Source of the DNA: Ahaetulla prasina
Lineage: Eukaryota > Chordata > Lepidosauria > Squamata > Colubridae
Length of the DNA: 64,000 nucleotides
Reading direction: 5' to 3'
Assembly: GCF_028640845.1 (NCBI RefSeq)
Contig: NC_080540.1
Location: 52,868,561 to 52,932,560 of the forward strand
Part shown: positions 10,640 through 22,175 of the stretch, piece after piece
Position numbering within the stretch: the stretch's first letter is position 1
Layout: each line of letters begins with the position of its first letter
Program-made: the position numbers and the translations under genes
Notes under the pieces: generated by a model
Database searches by the model: none
Told to the model about the DNA's origin: nothing
What the model saw: the letters and a program-made list of their open reading frames with translations, nothing else

Positions 10640-12388
10640 AAATGTTTGCATAAAAAGTTAGAGAAAGGGAAGATGATAAAAGATGAAATGATAGAAGGTG
10701 TTGAAGCTACAGGAACCTTGGGGGCAAGTGACCACGCAATATTGGAATTCGACATTAAGCAAATACAAGTAGTAGAACAAAGTCAAACTAGAGTCTTGGA
10801 CTTCAAGAGAGCTAATTTCAATAAACTTAGAGAGAGCTTGAGAAGGATTCAATGGATGAGAATCCTCAGGGGGAAAACAACTCAAGAAGCTTGGGAAATT
10901 TTGAAAAGTGAGATTATAAAAGCACAGTCTAACACAATACCAATGAAGAAGAAAAATAGTAGATCTCAAAAGAAACCAGCATGGATGCATAAAGAACTAT
11001 CTGACAAATTGAAAGACAAAAAGGACAAATATAAAAAGTGGAAAGAGGGGCAAATAACTAAGGCAGAATATCAGCAAATAGCCCGAGCCTGTAAAGATGA
11101 AGTGAGGAAAGCTAAGGCTCACAATGAACAAAGGCTAGCGACAAAAGTAAAAATAACAAAAAGCTTCTTCCAACATGTTAAAAACAAGAAAAAGTCAAGA
11201 AACAATTGGCCCATTGCTGGGAGAAAGTGGCAAGATTAGTAGACCAGAGGAATGCTGTCGATATAATTTACTTGGACTTCAGTAAAGCATTTGATAAAAG
11301 TAGACCATAACCTACTACTAGATAAAGTAGAAAAATGTGGGTTAGACAGCACCACCACCAGATGGATTCGTAATTGGCTGACCAAGCGCACTCAACGTGT
11401 AGTCCTCAACGGAACTACATCCACATGGAGGGAAGTATGCAGTGGAGTACCCCAAGGCTCTGTTTTAGGCCCAGTACTCTTCAACATCTTCATCAATGAC
11501 TTGGACGAGGGATAGATGGGAACTCATCAAATTTGCAGATGACACCAAGCTGGCAGGAATAGCCAACACTCCAGAAGATAGGCTCAAGTTACAGAAAGAT
11601 CTTGACAGACTTGAACATTGGGCGCTATCTAACAAAATGAAATTCAACAGTGAAAAAAGTAAGGTTCTACATTTAGGCAAAAAACAAAATGCACCAGTAC
11701 CGTATATGTGGTACCTTGCTCAATAGTAGTACCTGTGAGAGGGATCTTGGAGTCCTAGTGGATAACCATTTAGATATGAGCCAGCAGTGTGCAGCAGCTG
11801 TTAAAAAAGCCAACACAGTTCTGGGCTGCATAAACAGAGGGATAGAATCAAGATCACGTGAAGTGTTAGTACCACTTTATAATGCCTTGGTAAGGCCACA
11901 CTTGGAATATTGCATCCAATTTTGTAAAAAAGATGTTGAGACTCTAGAAAGAGTGCAGAGAAGAGCAACAAAGATGATTAGGGGACTGGAGGCTAAAACA
12001 TATGAAGAATGGTTGCAGGAACTGGGTATGTCTAGTTTAACAAAAAGAAGGACTAGGGGAGACATGATAGCTGTGTTCCAATATCTCAGGGGCTGCCACA
12101 AAGAAGAGGGAGTCGGGCTGTTCTCCAAAGCACCTGAGGGTAGAACAAGAAGCAATGGGTGGAAACTGATCAAAGAAAGAAGCAACTTAGAACTAAGGAG
12201 AAATTTCCTGACAGTTAGAACAATTAATAAGTGGAACGACTTGCCTTCAGAAGTTGTGAATGCTCCAACACTGGAAATTTTTAAGAAAATGTTGGATAAC
12301 CATCTGACTGAGATGGTGTAGGGTTTCCTGCCTGGGCAGGAGGTTGGACTAGAAGGCCTCCAAGGTCCCTTCCAACTCTGATGTTAAA
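10640..12388 (+). pseudogene. CR1 LINE ORF2 remnant with RT and 3' end
   Basis: This is the best CR1 copy in the window. In order it shows the linker (SDHAILEFDIKQI and KKNSRSQKKPAWMHKEL, about 10680-11210) and RT fragments LDFSKAFDK and [18 protein letters not shown] (11260-11500). Next are FADDTKLAG (about 11530, catalytic pair intact), [15 protein letters not shown], and the C-terminal [17 protein letters not shown] ending in LDNHLTEMV at 12321. An internal deletion near 11225 removed the N-terminal RT, and frameshifts near 11300, 11515 and 11720 break the frame. The 3' UTR ends CCTTCCAACTCTGATGTTAAAAG. CR1 ORF2 provides endonuclease and RT for target-primed retrotransposition; the endonuclease part is lost. 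Confidence 0.9.
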
Positions 12389-12803
12389 AGTATATACAAT
12401 TATGGCGCTTGGTGGAAAATGACAACGAAAAGACAGATTTATTTTCTCAAAATACTAGAAGAGGTAGTTACATTAAATGATGGAAGATTCAGGAAGATAA
12501 AAATACTTCTTAAAACAGATTACAACCAAATCATTAAACTGAGGGATTAGAGAAATTCATAAAGTATATGATTCTTAATGGCCACGGGTAGTTAATGTTA
12601 TACAATTGCAAGACTGAGAGAATGATATTCTGAGCTTCCATAGCAGCTAAAAGAAGGAAATGCTTGACTAGATTATCCTGCATCCTAATCTAACGTAGAT
12701 TTTATAAGCCCCTGCATAAATTATGTGTACATAAAGAAGCCTAACTCCATCAGATAGCAAAAACAGGACAGAATGAATATTAAGGAGAATTTTTATATTG
12801 GTT
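12389..12803. other. Unassigned AT-rich sequence
   Basis: No gene or repeat recognised between the CR1 3' end and the palindromic MITE. Confidence 0.5.
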
Positions 12804-12959
12804 CTTTAAAGCAGGGGTCTCCAACCTTGGTCCCTTTAAGACTTGTGGACTTCAACTCCCAGAGTCCCTCAACCAGCAAAGGAAAGCTGGCTGAGGGACT
12901 CTGGGAGTTGAAGTCCACAAGTCTTAAAGGGACCAAGGTTGGAGACCCCTGCTTTAAAG
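12804..12959. mobile_element. Palindromic hAT MITE with 8-bp target duplication
   Basis: The element is 12812-12951, beginning CAGGGGTCTCCAACCTTGG and ending with its inverse. The two halves are almost perfect inverted copies around a short centre (about 12880), so the whole 140 bp can fold into one hairpin. It is flanked by CTTTAAAG at 12804-12811 and 12952-12959, an 8-bp duplication typical of hAT transposition. No transposase is encoded. Related copies: 23888-23984 and 28185-28281. Confidence 0.93.
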
Positions 12960-13569
12960 TAGGCTTGCAAGTGTCTTCTTGCAAATCTAAGAATATGCAA
13001 CATATGGAGTTATACATATGTTCCACCAAATTATCCATCTGTCCCATTTCTGTGCTCTAACCAAAAGCAGCTCTTTGGAAATAAGTCTTTCCCAGCAGCT
13101 GCTATCTAATTCTTTTAACTAAAATGCTAGAAATTGAGTCTGAAACTATGTTTTGAAATTAAGGGGCAGTCGAGAGAAAAGCTAATGGTGGAGGTTAGTA
13201 AATGGGAAAAAGTTCAGTCTAAAATTCCAGGATTATATTTGGAACATCTTCAATATTACCTGGCTAATATGATAACACCAGCTACAGCTCTTATCCACCA
13301 ACTCATTCACACCTGGGGAGTATCAACCCCCCCCCCAAGGACTACCTCCTAGAATCCAGAGAAAAGTCCCAGTTGGACAATTCTGGAGCATAGCAAGGAA
13401 GGCCAGGTTCCTTCTTTTTCACATTAACCTGGTAAATCATATAGCATCTCATTTTGGAAAGGTATTTTCTTCTTGGTGTCTTGGGGATTTCAAAGAATAT
13501 GGCTAAGGATAGCACAGCCTAAATTAAATCTCTGTGTAGGAAAGGCTTTTCCAGTATATACTTACTTAC
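12960..13569. other. Unassigned sequence
   Basis: No gene or repeat recognised. A C-run (nine C) occurs near 13330. Confidence 0.5.
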
Positions 13570-13607
13570 TTGTTTGTTTGTTCGTTTGTTTGTTTGTTTG
13601 TTTATTT
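13570..13607. repeat. (TTTG)n microsatellite
   Basis: TTTG units with one TTCG variant at the 3' end of the antisense L2 fragment that follows. Confidence 0.9.
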
Positions 13608-14137
13608 AATGTTGCTGCCTACTCACCCATAGGGACTCTCATTTATACAGAATATAAAACCATATTTAAAACACTAAAAACTAACAAAAAGAATCAAATA
13701 AATTAATATAGCACAATATAACAAAATCACCTCCCACAGCGATAGCAGATCATATGAGCCATTTAATGGGCTCAATCCCGCTCTGGGTTCCCCAGGCCCA
13801 CTGGCAGAACCAGGTCTTCAGCACCTTCCGGAAGAGTGTTAGAGTGGGGGCCATTCTAATCTCTGGGGGAATGATGTTCCAGAGAGAGGGAGCCGCCACG
13901 GAGAAGGCCCTTCTTCTGGGTCCCATCAGATGTATCTCCCTCAGGGATGGGACCCGCAACATTCCCTGCCTCTCCACTCTGATGGGTCAGGTAGATGTGA
14001 CCGGAAAGAAATGGTCCCTCAGATAACCTGGTCCCAAGCCATGAAGGGCTTTAAAGGTCACAACCAGCACCTTGAATTGCACCCAGAAGCCAATCAGCAC
14101 CCAATGCAGCTCCCACAGAAGAGGTGATACATGGTTG
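13608..14137 (-). pseudogene. L2 LINE, RT C-terminus and 3' UTR
   Basis: Minus-strand translation gives HWVLIGFWVQFKVLVVTFKA, then ALHGLGPGYLRDH and, after a frame break, RRRAFSVAAPSLWNIIPPEI followed by TLTLFRKVLKT. These are the L2 ORF2 C-terminal motifs seen in better condition at 48417-49865. The 3' end faces the (TTTG)n at 13570. It is 5'-truncated at about 14137. Confidence 0.85.
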
Positions 14138-15041
14138 TTGCTGACCCTGGACATAAAAGGATTCTTATCCTTACTAAAGTTTGAGATTCTAATCTGAATA
14201 TACTCTATGTTCACTCTTGAATTTCACCATTTCTTTAGAAATGTTCTTGACTTCTAATTGCAGAGACATAAAATTCTAAAGACTCATAAGTGACTAAATG
14301 CTATATCTGTAAAAGGTAGAAAAACATGTTTGTGAATCAACTCCGTAGATAATAAAAATATCTACTGTTTAGATGCTGGTAAATGAATCTAAATATCTAC
14401 TTCAATTTCAAATCAAGATGTATTCCTGAGACTGGCTTTTCCCCACATTTCCATTTGCATTCCCTTACAAGGTAAATAGAATTATCCTGAAAACTGACTT
14501 CTGGATCACCACCAAATTATAAATACATATTTCTTACTTATTTGATACAACCCTGGAATTATTGGCTTTGTAGTTTGTTCACAAACAATAACTAAATCAA
14601 GCCAATATTAGAATGTGAGGAAAAAGAAGGCCAAAGCTAACCCCTCTCCCATTTAATAAGTAAATTTTCTCCATTATAAGAAAAAGAAAGGTATTTGCTG
14701 TTAAGTTTAGGGGAAAAATGCCTACCTATAAAGAAAAACAGTGATTTTAGGGCTATATTCCAGAGAATAAATAAATTAAAAATTGGTTCACCTCTGCACT
14801 TGTAGATAGTTTTGTTTTTTTGTTTTTAAATCTACAAATCAGCTTCTTAATACTGAAAGGAAGAAGCAAGCAAAATTTGGGAAGTGTAATGTATTTCATT
14901 CATTCATTCATTTTATATGATTTCCCATTTCAAATTATTGGTTCTGGGCAGTTAACAATATTAAAGATATATAATCAGTAGAACAAACAAGCAAACAAAA
15001 ACAGCACCAGTGAAATAGTAGCTGGAGTAACAGATTTAACA
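14138..15041. other. Unassigned AT-rich sequence
   Basis: Nothing recognised apart from a short (CATT)n near 14896-14912. Confidence 0.5.
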
Positions 15042-15962
15042 GATTAAAAGAGTTGGAAGGGACCTAATAGGTCATCTACTCCAACCCCCTGCTCAAGCAT
15101 ATACCATTTCTGACAAACGGCAATCCAATCTTTTCTTGAAAGTCTCAAGTGATGAAGCTCCCACAACAGTTTGCAAAGGCAAACTGTTCCATTGGTTGAT
15201 TGTTCTCACTGTCAGAAAGTTCCTCCTCATTTCTAGGTTGAATGTCACCTTGTTCAGTTTCCATCCATTATTCCTTGTCTAGCCTTCAGGTGCTTTGGAA
15301 AACAGGTTGACCCCCTTTTCTCTGTGGCAGCCCTCAAGTATTGGAAAACAGCTATCATATCTCCCCTGGTCCTTCACTTCACTAGACTAGCCATGCCCAG
15401 TTCCTGTAACCATTTTTCATATGTTTTATTCTCCAGTCCCCTAATCATCCTGGTTGCCCTCCTCTGTACTTTTTCTAGAGTCTCAAAATCTTTTTTATAG
15501 TGTGGTGACCAAAACTGGATGCAGTACTCTAGGTGTGGTCTTACTAGGGCTTTATAGAGTGGTATTAGTACCTGACTTGATCTTGATTGTATCCCTCTGT
15601 TAATGCAGTTTAGGATTGTGTTGGCTTTTTAAGCTGCCGCTGCACACTGCTGGCTCATATTTAGCTGATTGTCCACTAAGACTCCAAGATCCCTTTCACT
15701 ATTAAACCTGATTTCCCCCAGTTTATAAGTGTGCTTTTGGTTTTTCTTACCTAAGTGTAAGACTTTACTTTTCTCTACACTGAATTTCATTTTATTAGAT
15801 ACAGCTTAGTGTTCAAGTCTGTCAAGATCCATCTGGATCTTGAGCCTATCTTCTACGGAGTTAGCTATTCCTGCCAGCTTAGTATCATCTACAAATTTGG
15901 TGATTCCTCTTCTATTTCCTCATCTAAGTCATTTACGAAGATATTGAAGACTATTGGGTAAA
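15042..15962 (-). pseudogene. CR1 LINE RT C-terminal half, antisense
   Basis: On the minus strand it reads [67 protein letters not shown] and SRSGT-type motifs down to the C-terminus and 3' UTR (AGAGTTGGAAGGGACC read in plus). This parallels 11480-12388. The FADD box aspartates are visible. Several stops and frameshifts make it inactive. Confidence 0.88.
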
Positions 15963-15984
15963 AACAGGTCCATCAGCAACAACT

Positions 15985-16125
15985 AAGAAACCCATTGTAT
16001 GGGCTCAGCCCTACCTCCTGACCCTGGGCCTGATGACAAAACCGAGTCTTGAAGGCCTTCCAAAGGGCTGTCAGAGTTGTGGTCAATTGAAGTAGCTCTA
16101 TGCCAGGTGGGAGTTGTACAGGTCA
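15985..16125 (-). pseudogene. L2 LINE fragment
   Basis: Short antisense match to the 13608-14137 element (GGGCTCAGCCC, CCGAGTCTTGAAGGCCTTCC and CAGGTGGGAG blocks). Highly diverged. Confidence 0.6.
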
Positions 16126-16436
16126 GATTTTTCCTCTTCTACAGGTTATTAAGAAATGTGTGAATGTGATAAGGAAAGCTGTTTGTTTATTTGTAGAAAG
16201 CACATGAAACAGTGAATAAACTTAAGTTATGGAATGCTTTCTGTGAACATGGAGTTGAAGTTTGGCTGTTGGTTGCAATCAGATATATATTGGTTGTTTA
16301 ATGATTTTATTAATAGATGTATAAGAAATCGTTGTGGTCACATAAAGGAATGTGGCAGTCAGGGATGTGTATATATACTTTTCAATACAACTGACACTTG
16401 ACATTGGCTGAAGCTCTTAATAACTTGCAGCAAAAT
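16126..16436. other. Unassigned AT-rich sequence
   Basis: No gene or repeat recognised. Confidence 0.5.
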
Positions 16437-16858
<422 letters not shown>

Positions 16859-16904
16859 TCTTTGGTTATTCGGGTTTTCTCCCGTAAAATTGGAAGTGTC
16901 TTGG

Positions 16905-16940
16905 CGACGTTTCGTGAAGTCTCATTCGTCATCTTCAGGC
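16905..16940 (-). ncRNA. Hammerhead-ribozyme-like motif, copy A (stem II damaged)
   Basis: On the minus strand: CTGAAGA (fits CUGANGA), GACGAA arm, TGAGAC loop, TTCAC in place of the pairing arm, then GAAACGTCG. Core bases are present but stem II is reduced compared with the copy at 35025-35056. Confidence 0.5.
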
Positions 16941-16941
16941 T

Positions 16942-17469
16942 TCAACCGTGCTTCTGGGAGCAATGTGTGATTGCAGCTGTTTCTTCCTTTTTAACTGCTA
17001 GTGGGGGTTTGAACTGATTGGGTGGGAGCTTGGCTGTGCTCTGATTGGATGTGGGTTTTTTTGTGCTCTGATTGGCTGGGGGTGTGTCCTGTTTGGGTGG
17101 GGGCTTGGTTGTGCTCAAATTAGTCTGAGTTGCAGGGGGATCTGAGCTGGTGAGCTGCACTGCTGCTGTTTGGCTTCGTGTTCGTGGTCGTGCTACATCT
17201 TCGTAGTGGGTGTCAGTCTGCTGCATGTATGGATTGGAGGGGTTTGAAATGGCTAATGTTGCAGCTGCGGTCTGGCTTCTGGTCCTTGGTCGTGCTTCCT
17301 GATCAGTGTGGGTTTGGGTGTGCTTTCTGGGTGGATGTGTGGTGGTGACATCCTGTGTGGACCTCGTGAGTGTGGGTCTGGTGTCATTCCTCGTGTTAGG
17401 GACACGTTTGTCAATAAGGGCAGGTTTCCAAATGGCTGGTAGGCGGGAGGTATCATCTCGTTTGTTCAT
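16942..17469 (-). pseudogene. Penelope ORF C-terminal Thr/Pro-rich tail (copy A)
   Basis: An open stretch of 175 codons, rich in Thr, Pro, Gln and Ser. It contains two copies of an ARPRTRSQTAA motif and repeated [16 protein letters not shown] blocks. It lies after the endonuclease and ends at the pseudo-LTR. A matching stretch is at 19867-20316 in copy B. No enzymatic domain is seen; probably a nucleic-acid-binding or spacer tail. Confidence 0.7.
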
Positions 17470-17599
17470 GCTGTGTGGGCGTTTTTCTATCTCGATGGCT
17501 TCTCTGATTATTCTGTTGTTAAAGTGTTCAGTTTTGGCGATAGTTCTGGTCTTTTAAAGTCAATATCGTGTCCTGTGACTTTAAAGTGTTGGACCAGGA

Positions 17600-17893
17600 A
17601 GAAGTTGGTTCCTCTTTTTTGAATGAGTTCTTGTGTTCTTCAATGCGTGCACTTATTCTTCTGTTGGTTTGTCCAATGTATGTGGTGGGGCAGGCGGTGC
17701 ATGGGATTTCATATACTCCTTGATTTTCTAACTCAATTTTGTCTTTGGGGTTTCTTAGGATGGTGGATATTTTTGGTTTGTGCAGAATGCTGTCTTGATG
17801 TTATGTTTGTGGAGGATCTTGCTGATTCTGTCTGTGGTGCCTTTTATATATGGGAGGAGGGCTGTGCCATTTTCTTGCTCTCTGTCTTGGGTT
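17600..17893 (-). pseudogene. Penelope GIY-YIG endonuclease (copy A)
   Basis: Minus-strand translation across 17620-17760 reads NPKDKIELENQGVYEIPCTA then TYIGQTNRRISARIEEHKN. GVY...TYIG corresponds to the GIY-YIG motif, followed by the conserved Arg and the EH of the active site. In Penelope elements this endonuclease follows RT and nicks the target. The reading frame breaks on both sides. Confidence 0.88.
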
Positions 17894-18600
17894 TTAGTGG
17901 GGGTTCTTTTGGATTAGTTTGGTAATCTTATTTCTCTGGAATCCATTGGATGTTAGTACGTTTGTGAGAGTGTGTAGTTCGGTTTTTAGGTGTTGTTCGT
18001 CAGCTAAGCATTTTGTTCTAGAGATGAGTGTCTTGGCTACGGAGTTGATCTGTGCTGGGTGGTGGTGTGAGTGTGCATGCAGATAGCGGTTTGTGTGTGT
18101 TTTCTTCTGGTAGATGGTGTGTCCTAGGGAGCCATTGGGTTTCTTGTAGACTAAGACATCTAGGAAGGGAAGTTGGTTGTTAACTTCTGTTTCCATGGTG
18201 AACTGTATTTTGGGGTGTAGGCTATTGAGGTGTGTGAGGAAGTTTTCAAGTTTTTCTTTCCCGTGTGGCCAGATTATGAAGGTGTCGTCTACGTATCTGA
18301 GCCAGAGTTTGGGTTTGTGATCAGATTTTTCTAGTGCTTGGGTTTCAAAGTGTTCCATGTAGAGGTTGGCAATGACAGGTGAGAGGGTGATCCCATGGGT
18401 GCGCCTTCTATTTGTTTGTATTTTTGTCCATTATAGATGAAGTATGTGTTGGATAGGCAGTGGTTGGCCAGATCTAGGATGTGCTTGGGGGGGTTATATT
18501 TGTTTTGGATAGCTGTCAAGGCTTCTTTGATTGGCACTTGGGTGAAGAGGATATGACATCAAAGCTCACGAGTAGGTCGCTGGGCTGTAAGTTTTGTTTC
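17894..18600 (-). pseudogene. Penelope reverse transcriptase (copy A)
   Basis: Minus-strand motifs in order: QPSDLLVSFDV, PIKEALTAIQNKYNPPKHIL, YKQIEGAPMGSP (the RT motif B' region), KLWLRYVDDTFIIWPHG (YVDD catalytic box intact, about 18270-18310), NNQLPFLDVLVYKKPNGSLG and THTNRYLHAHSHH. These define a Penelope-type RT, which primes cDNA synthesis at a nick made by the fused endonuclease. A frame change lies near 18340-18390 and others upstream. The parallel region in copy B spans about 20790-21587. Confidence 0.92.
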
Positions 18601-19007
18601 TTTATGATCTCTATGAACTGGAATGAGTTTTTACGTGTGAGGCGATGGATTCTGCATAGGGCTGTAGTTGTTTGGCGAGAAATTTGGCTAGGTTTTGTAG
18701 AGGTGAGCCTATGGAGCTGACTATGGGTCTGAGTGGGGTTCCTTCTTTGTGTATCTTGGGAGGCCGTAGAGCTTAGGGCATCTGGATGATTTCTCTCTGG
18801 GAATGATTCTTTGTTGGATTTCTTCGCTGATGGGGAGGCTTTTATTTTGGATCTAGTGGTTTTTCTAGGTAGGTGGTGGGGTCTGTTTTAGGGCTTGTAT
18901 GCAGGGTCTTGGAGTAGGTTGGTTAATTTGGTTTGGTAGTCAGATGTGTTCATAACCACCGTGGCGTTCCCTTGTCTGCTGGTAGGATTATTATGCTGGT
19001 GTCTTTT

Positions 19008-19485
19008 TCAGGTTAAGTAGTGCTGTCTGTTCCTCTTTGGGTAAGTTGCTTTTGGGTGGCTTGCTGCTGCAGAGGATGTTGGTGATTCGAGTCTGATTTT
19101 GTTAGCGTCATCGGGGTTGATTTTGGTCAGGCTGGTTTCAACTCCATATAATGGTCTCAGTGGGGATGTATTTGGGAGTGACTGCAAAGTTGAATCCTTT
19201 GGAAAGGACATCGGTTTCAGCTTTGGTGAGGATCCTATCTGAGATGTTATGCACTGTTTGTTTCATGTGTGGCTGTGAGGGTGGAGGGTTTGTTTCTGGC
19301 GTTCTTGTAGTCTTGAGTTTGTTGGTGTGTGTGTCCGTCTTGAGGGTGGTCTGTGTTTCGCTCTCCAGGCGAGTTGTTTGGATTTGTCCCAAAGTGCAGG
19401 GTGGATCTTGTTGCTGAGTTTGAGGTGAAGTGTGAGGAGATCTTTGTTGATTTGATCTAGGAGGAATCTTTTGTGTGAAGTTCAT
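19008..19485 (-). pseudogene. Penelope ORF, N-terminal region (copy A)
   Basis: Two minus-strand frames together read VHNISDRILTKAETDVLSKG and FNFAVTPKYIPTETIIWSVE, then TSLTKINPDDANKIRLES. The S.R.LT..E..VLSKGLNFA.TP pattern is the conserved N-terminal motif of Penelope-like proteins, upstream of RT. A frame change near 19140-19211 separates the parts. The first 50 or so residues are Gln/Pro/Thr-rich. Confidence 0.85.
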
Positions 19486-19726
19486 TTCTGATTAGGGCCA
19501 ATTCTGTTCTTTTTAGGATGCGTTTGGCGGCTGCAGAGTTGGAGTGGAATTTCAATTGGAAGCATGTGGGATTAAATTTTGATCTCGGCAGTTTCAGAGG
19601 AATGCAAGGTCACATAAAATGGAAGCTCTTTGGACTTCTAGTTTTCATAGGTCCTGGTCAGATGGTGGATTTCCTCCCGTAGAGGTGCAATATTTGTTTT
19701 CTGAGGTTTTCATGGTGTTTGTATAT

Positions 19727-21582
19727 AGGTCTTTGGTTATTGGGTTTTCTCCCGTAAAATTGGAAGTGTCTTGGCGACGTTTACAAGTCTCATTAAATCA
19801 TCTTCAGGCTTCAGCTTGTGCTTCTGGGAGCAATGTGTGATTGCAGCTGTTTCTTCCTTTTAACTGCTAGTGGGGTTTGAACTGATTGGGTGGGAGCTTG
19901 GCTGTGCTCTGATTGGATGTGGGTTTTTGTGCTCTGATTGGCTGGGGTGTGTCCTGTTTGGGTGGGGGCTTGGTTGTGCTCAAATTAGTCTGAGTTGCAG
20001 GGGGATCTGAGCTGGTGAGCTGCACTGCTGCTGTTTGGCTTCGTGTTCGTGGTCGTGCTACATCTTCGTAGTGGGTGTCAGTCTGCTGCATGTATGGATT
20101 GGAGGGGTTTGAAATGGCTAATGTTGCAGCTGCGGTCTGGCTTCTGGTCCTTGGTCGTGCTTCCTGATCAGTGTGGGTTTGGGTGTGCTTCTGGGTGGAT
20201 GTGGTGGTGACATCCTGTGTGGACCTCGTGAGTGTGGGTCTGGTGTCATTCCTCGTGTTAGGGACACGTTTGTCAATAAGGGCAGGTTTCAAATGGCTGG
20301 TAGGCGGAGGTATCATCTCGTTTGTTCATGCTGTGTGGGCGTTTTCTATCTCGATGGCTTCTCTGATTATTCTGTTGTTAAAGTGTTCAGTTTTGGCGAT
20401 AGTTCTGGTCTTTTAAAGTCAATATCGTGTCCTGTGACTTTAAAGTGTTGGACCAGGGAAGAAGTTAGTTCCTCTTTTTGAATGAGTTCTTGTGTTCTTC
20501 AATGCGTGCACTTATTCTTCTGTTGGTTTGTCCAATGTATGTGGTGGGGCAGGCGGTGCATTGGATTTCATATACTCCTTGATTTTCTAACTCAATTTTG
20601 TCTTTGGGGTTTCTTAGGATGGTGGATATTTTTGGTTTGTGCAGAATGCTGTCTTGATGTTATGTTTGTGGAGGATCTTGCTGATTCTGTCTGTGGTGCC
20701 TTTTATATATGGGAGGAGGGCTGTGCCATTTTCTTGCTCTCTGTCTTGGGTTTTAGTGGGGGTTCTTTTGGATTAGTTTGGTAATCTTATTTCTCTGGAA
20801 TCCATTGGATGTTAGTACGTTTGTGAGAGTGTGTAGTTCGGTTTTAGGTGTTGTTCGTCAGCTAAGCATTTTGTTCTAGAGATGAGTGTCTTGGCTACGG
20901 AGTTGATCTGTGCTGGGTGGTGGTGTGAGTGTGCATGCAGATAGCGGTTTGTGTGTGTTTTCTTCTGGTAGATGGTGTGTCCTAGGGAGCCATTGGGTTT
21001 CTTGTAGACTAAGACATCTAGGAAGGGAAGTTGGTTGTTAACTTCTGTTTCCATGGTGAACTGTATTTTGGGGTGTAGGCTATTGAGGTGTGTGAGGAAG
21101 TTTTCAAGTTTTTCTTTCCGTGTGGCCAGATTATGAAGGTGTCGTCTCGTATCTGAGCCAGAGTTTGGGTTTGTGATCAGATTTTTCTAGTGCTTGGGTT
21201 TCAAAGTGTTCCATGTAGAGGTTGGCAATGACAGGTGAGAGGGTGATCCCATGGGTGCGCCTTCTATTTGTTTGTATTTTGTCCGTTATAGATGAAGTAT
21301 GTGTTGGATAGGCAGTGGTTGGTCAGATCTAGGATGTGCTTGGGGGTTATATTTGTTTTGGATAGCTGTCAAGGCTTCTTTGATTGGCACTTGGGTGAAG
21401 AGGATATGACATCAAAGCTCACGAGTAGGTCGCTGGGCTGTAAGTTTTGTTTCTTTTATGATCTCTATGAACTGGAATGAGTTTTTTACGTGTGAGGCGA
21501 TGGATTCTGCATAGGGCTGTAGTTGTTTGGCGAGAAATTTGGCTAGGTTTTGTAGAGGTGAGCCTATGGAGCTGACTATGGG

Positions 21583-21587
<5 letters not shown>
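19727..21587 (-). mobile_element. Penelope-like retroelement, copy B (5'-truncated)
   Basis: This repeats copy A from its 3' edge (TAGGTCTTTGG at 19727) through C-terminal tail (19867-20316), endonuclease (about 20480-20640; TYIGQ motif) and RT to ..GAGCTGACTATGGGTCTGA, where it stops at an (AT)n tract. Relative to A it lacks the RT N-terminal and N-terminal regions, and it carries many 1-3 bp deletions, often in homopolymers. Upstream of A in transcriptional order, it supplies the 5' pseudo-LTR. Its hammerhead motif (about 19775-19812) has GAAA changed to TAAA and a broken stem. Confidence 0.92.
20790..21587 (-). pseudogene. Penelope reverse transcriptase, partial (copy B)
   Basis: Minus-strand motifs NNQLPFLDVLVYKKPNGSLG and THTNRYLHAHSHHHPAQINS read clearly (20812-21054). 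The YVDD region near 21130-21170 is disrupted by a small deletion in the GTCGTCTACG stretch. Same domain order as copy A. Confidence 0.85.

Positions 21588-21653
<66 letters not shown>
21587..21653. repeat. (AT)n tract
   Basis: About 67 bp of AT repeats at the truncated 5' side of Penelope copy B, mirroring the tract at 16756-16854. Confidence 0.95.
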
Positions 21654-21654
<1 letters not shown>

Positions 21655-21734
21655 TTATACCTCCTAATATTCCCTCATATATATGTTTATATACTATATA
21701 ATCTTTTTGTGTGATGCTTATATATATTGTTGTG

Positions 21735-22175
21735 ACGGATGGCAAGTTAAAGTCCCCATGACTAAAGTCTGGGGGTCTCCACTGCCACCCCGCAAGCACC
21801 TCCAGGAGCTCGGGCAGGCGGCTGTCACGTAGCAAGGAGCCAGGTAATGCGACCAGCAAGCCATCTGACATCTATGACCCCACCTCACAAAGAGGATTCA
21901 CACCCGGCAATCTGAGGTACAGTGGTCTCCCTCGGCTCTAGACTCTCTTTAATAACAACCGCCACCCCCACCCCTACCCTGGGCCCTTGGCTGATGGAAT
22001 GCACGAAACCGGTGGGCACATCTCAACCAGGGGCACGCCCCTTCAGTGCCCAACCAGGTCTCCGTGCGCCTATAATATCCATGGCACCCCTGAATCAGAT
22101 CATGTATTAGGGGCCTTATTACCACGGACCGCGTTGCATAACATCAGGCGAAGGCCCAGGCTCTGAGGGTCTTGA
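21735..22175 (-). pseudogene. L2-type LINE APE endonuclease region
   Basis: The minus-strand translation shows an apurinic-type endonuclease. Its parts are LCNARSVVNKAPLIHDLIQ near 22110-22160, TETWLGTEGACP, FRAFHQPRAQGRGGG, and then LLVALPGSLLRDSRLPELLE leading to GDFNLPS at 21744-21762. The GDFN motif is a conserved catalytic segment. Coding ends at 21735, where AT-rich sequence before the Penelope pair begins, so the rest of the endonuclease and the RT are missing. Two or three frame breaks occur. L2 rather than CR1 is favoured by the SVVNKAPLIHD and RAFHQPRAQG patterns. Confidence 0.8.

Noticed and set aside
17623..17925. 100-codon plus-strand open frame repeated at 20482-20784
   Set aside because: Both are the antisense shadow of the Penelope endonuclease/RT coding; the duplication reflects the two element copies.
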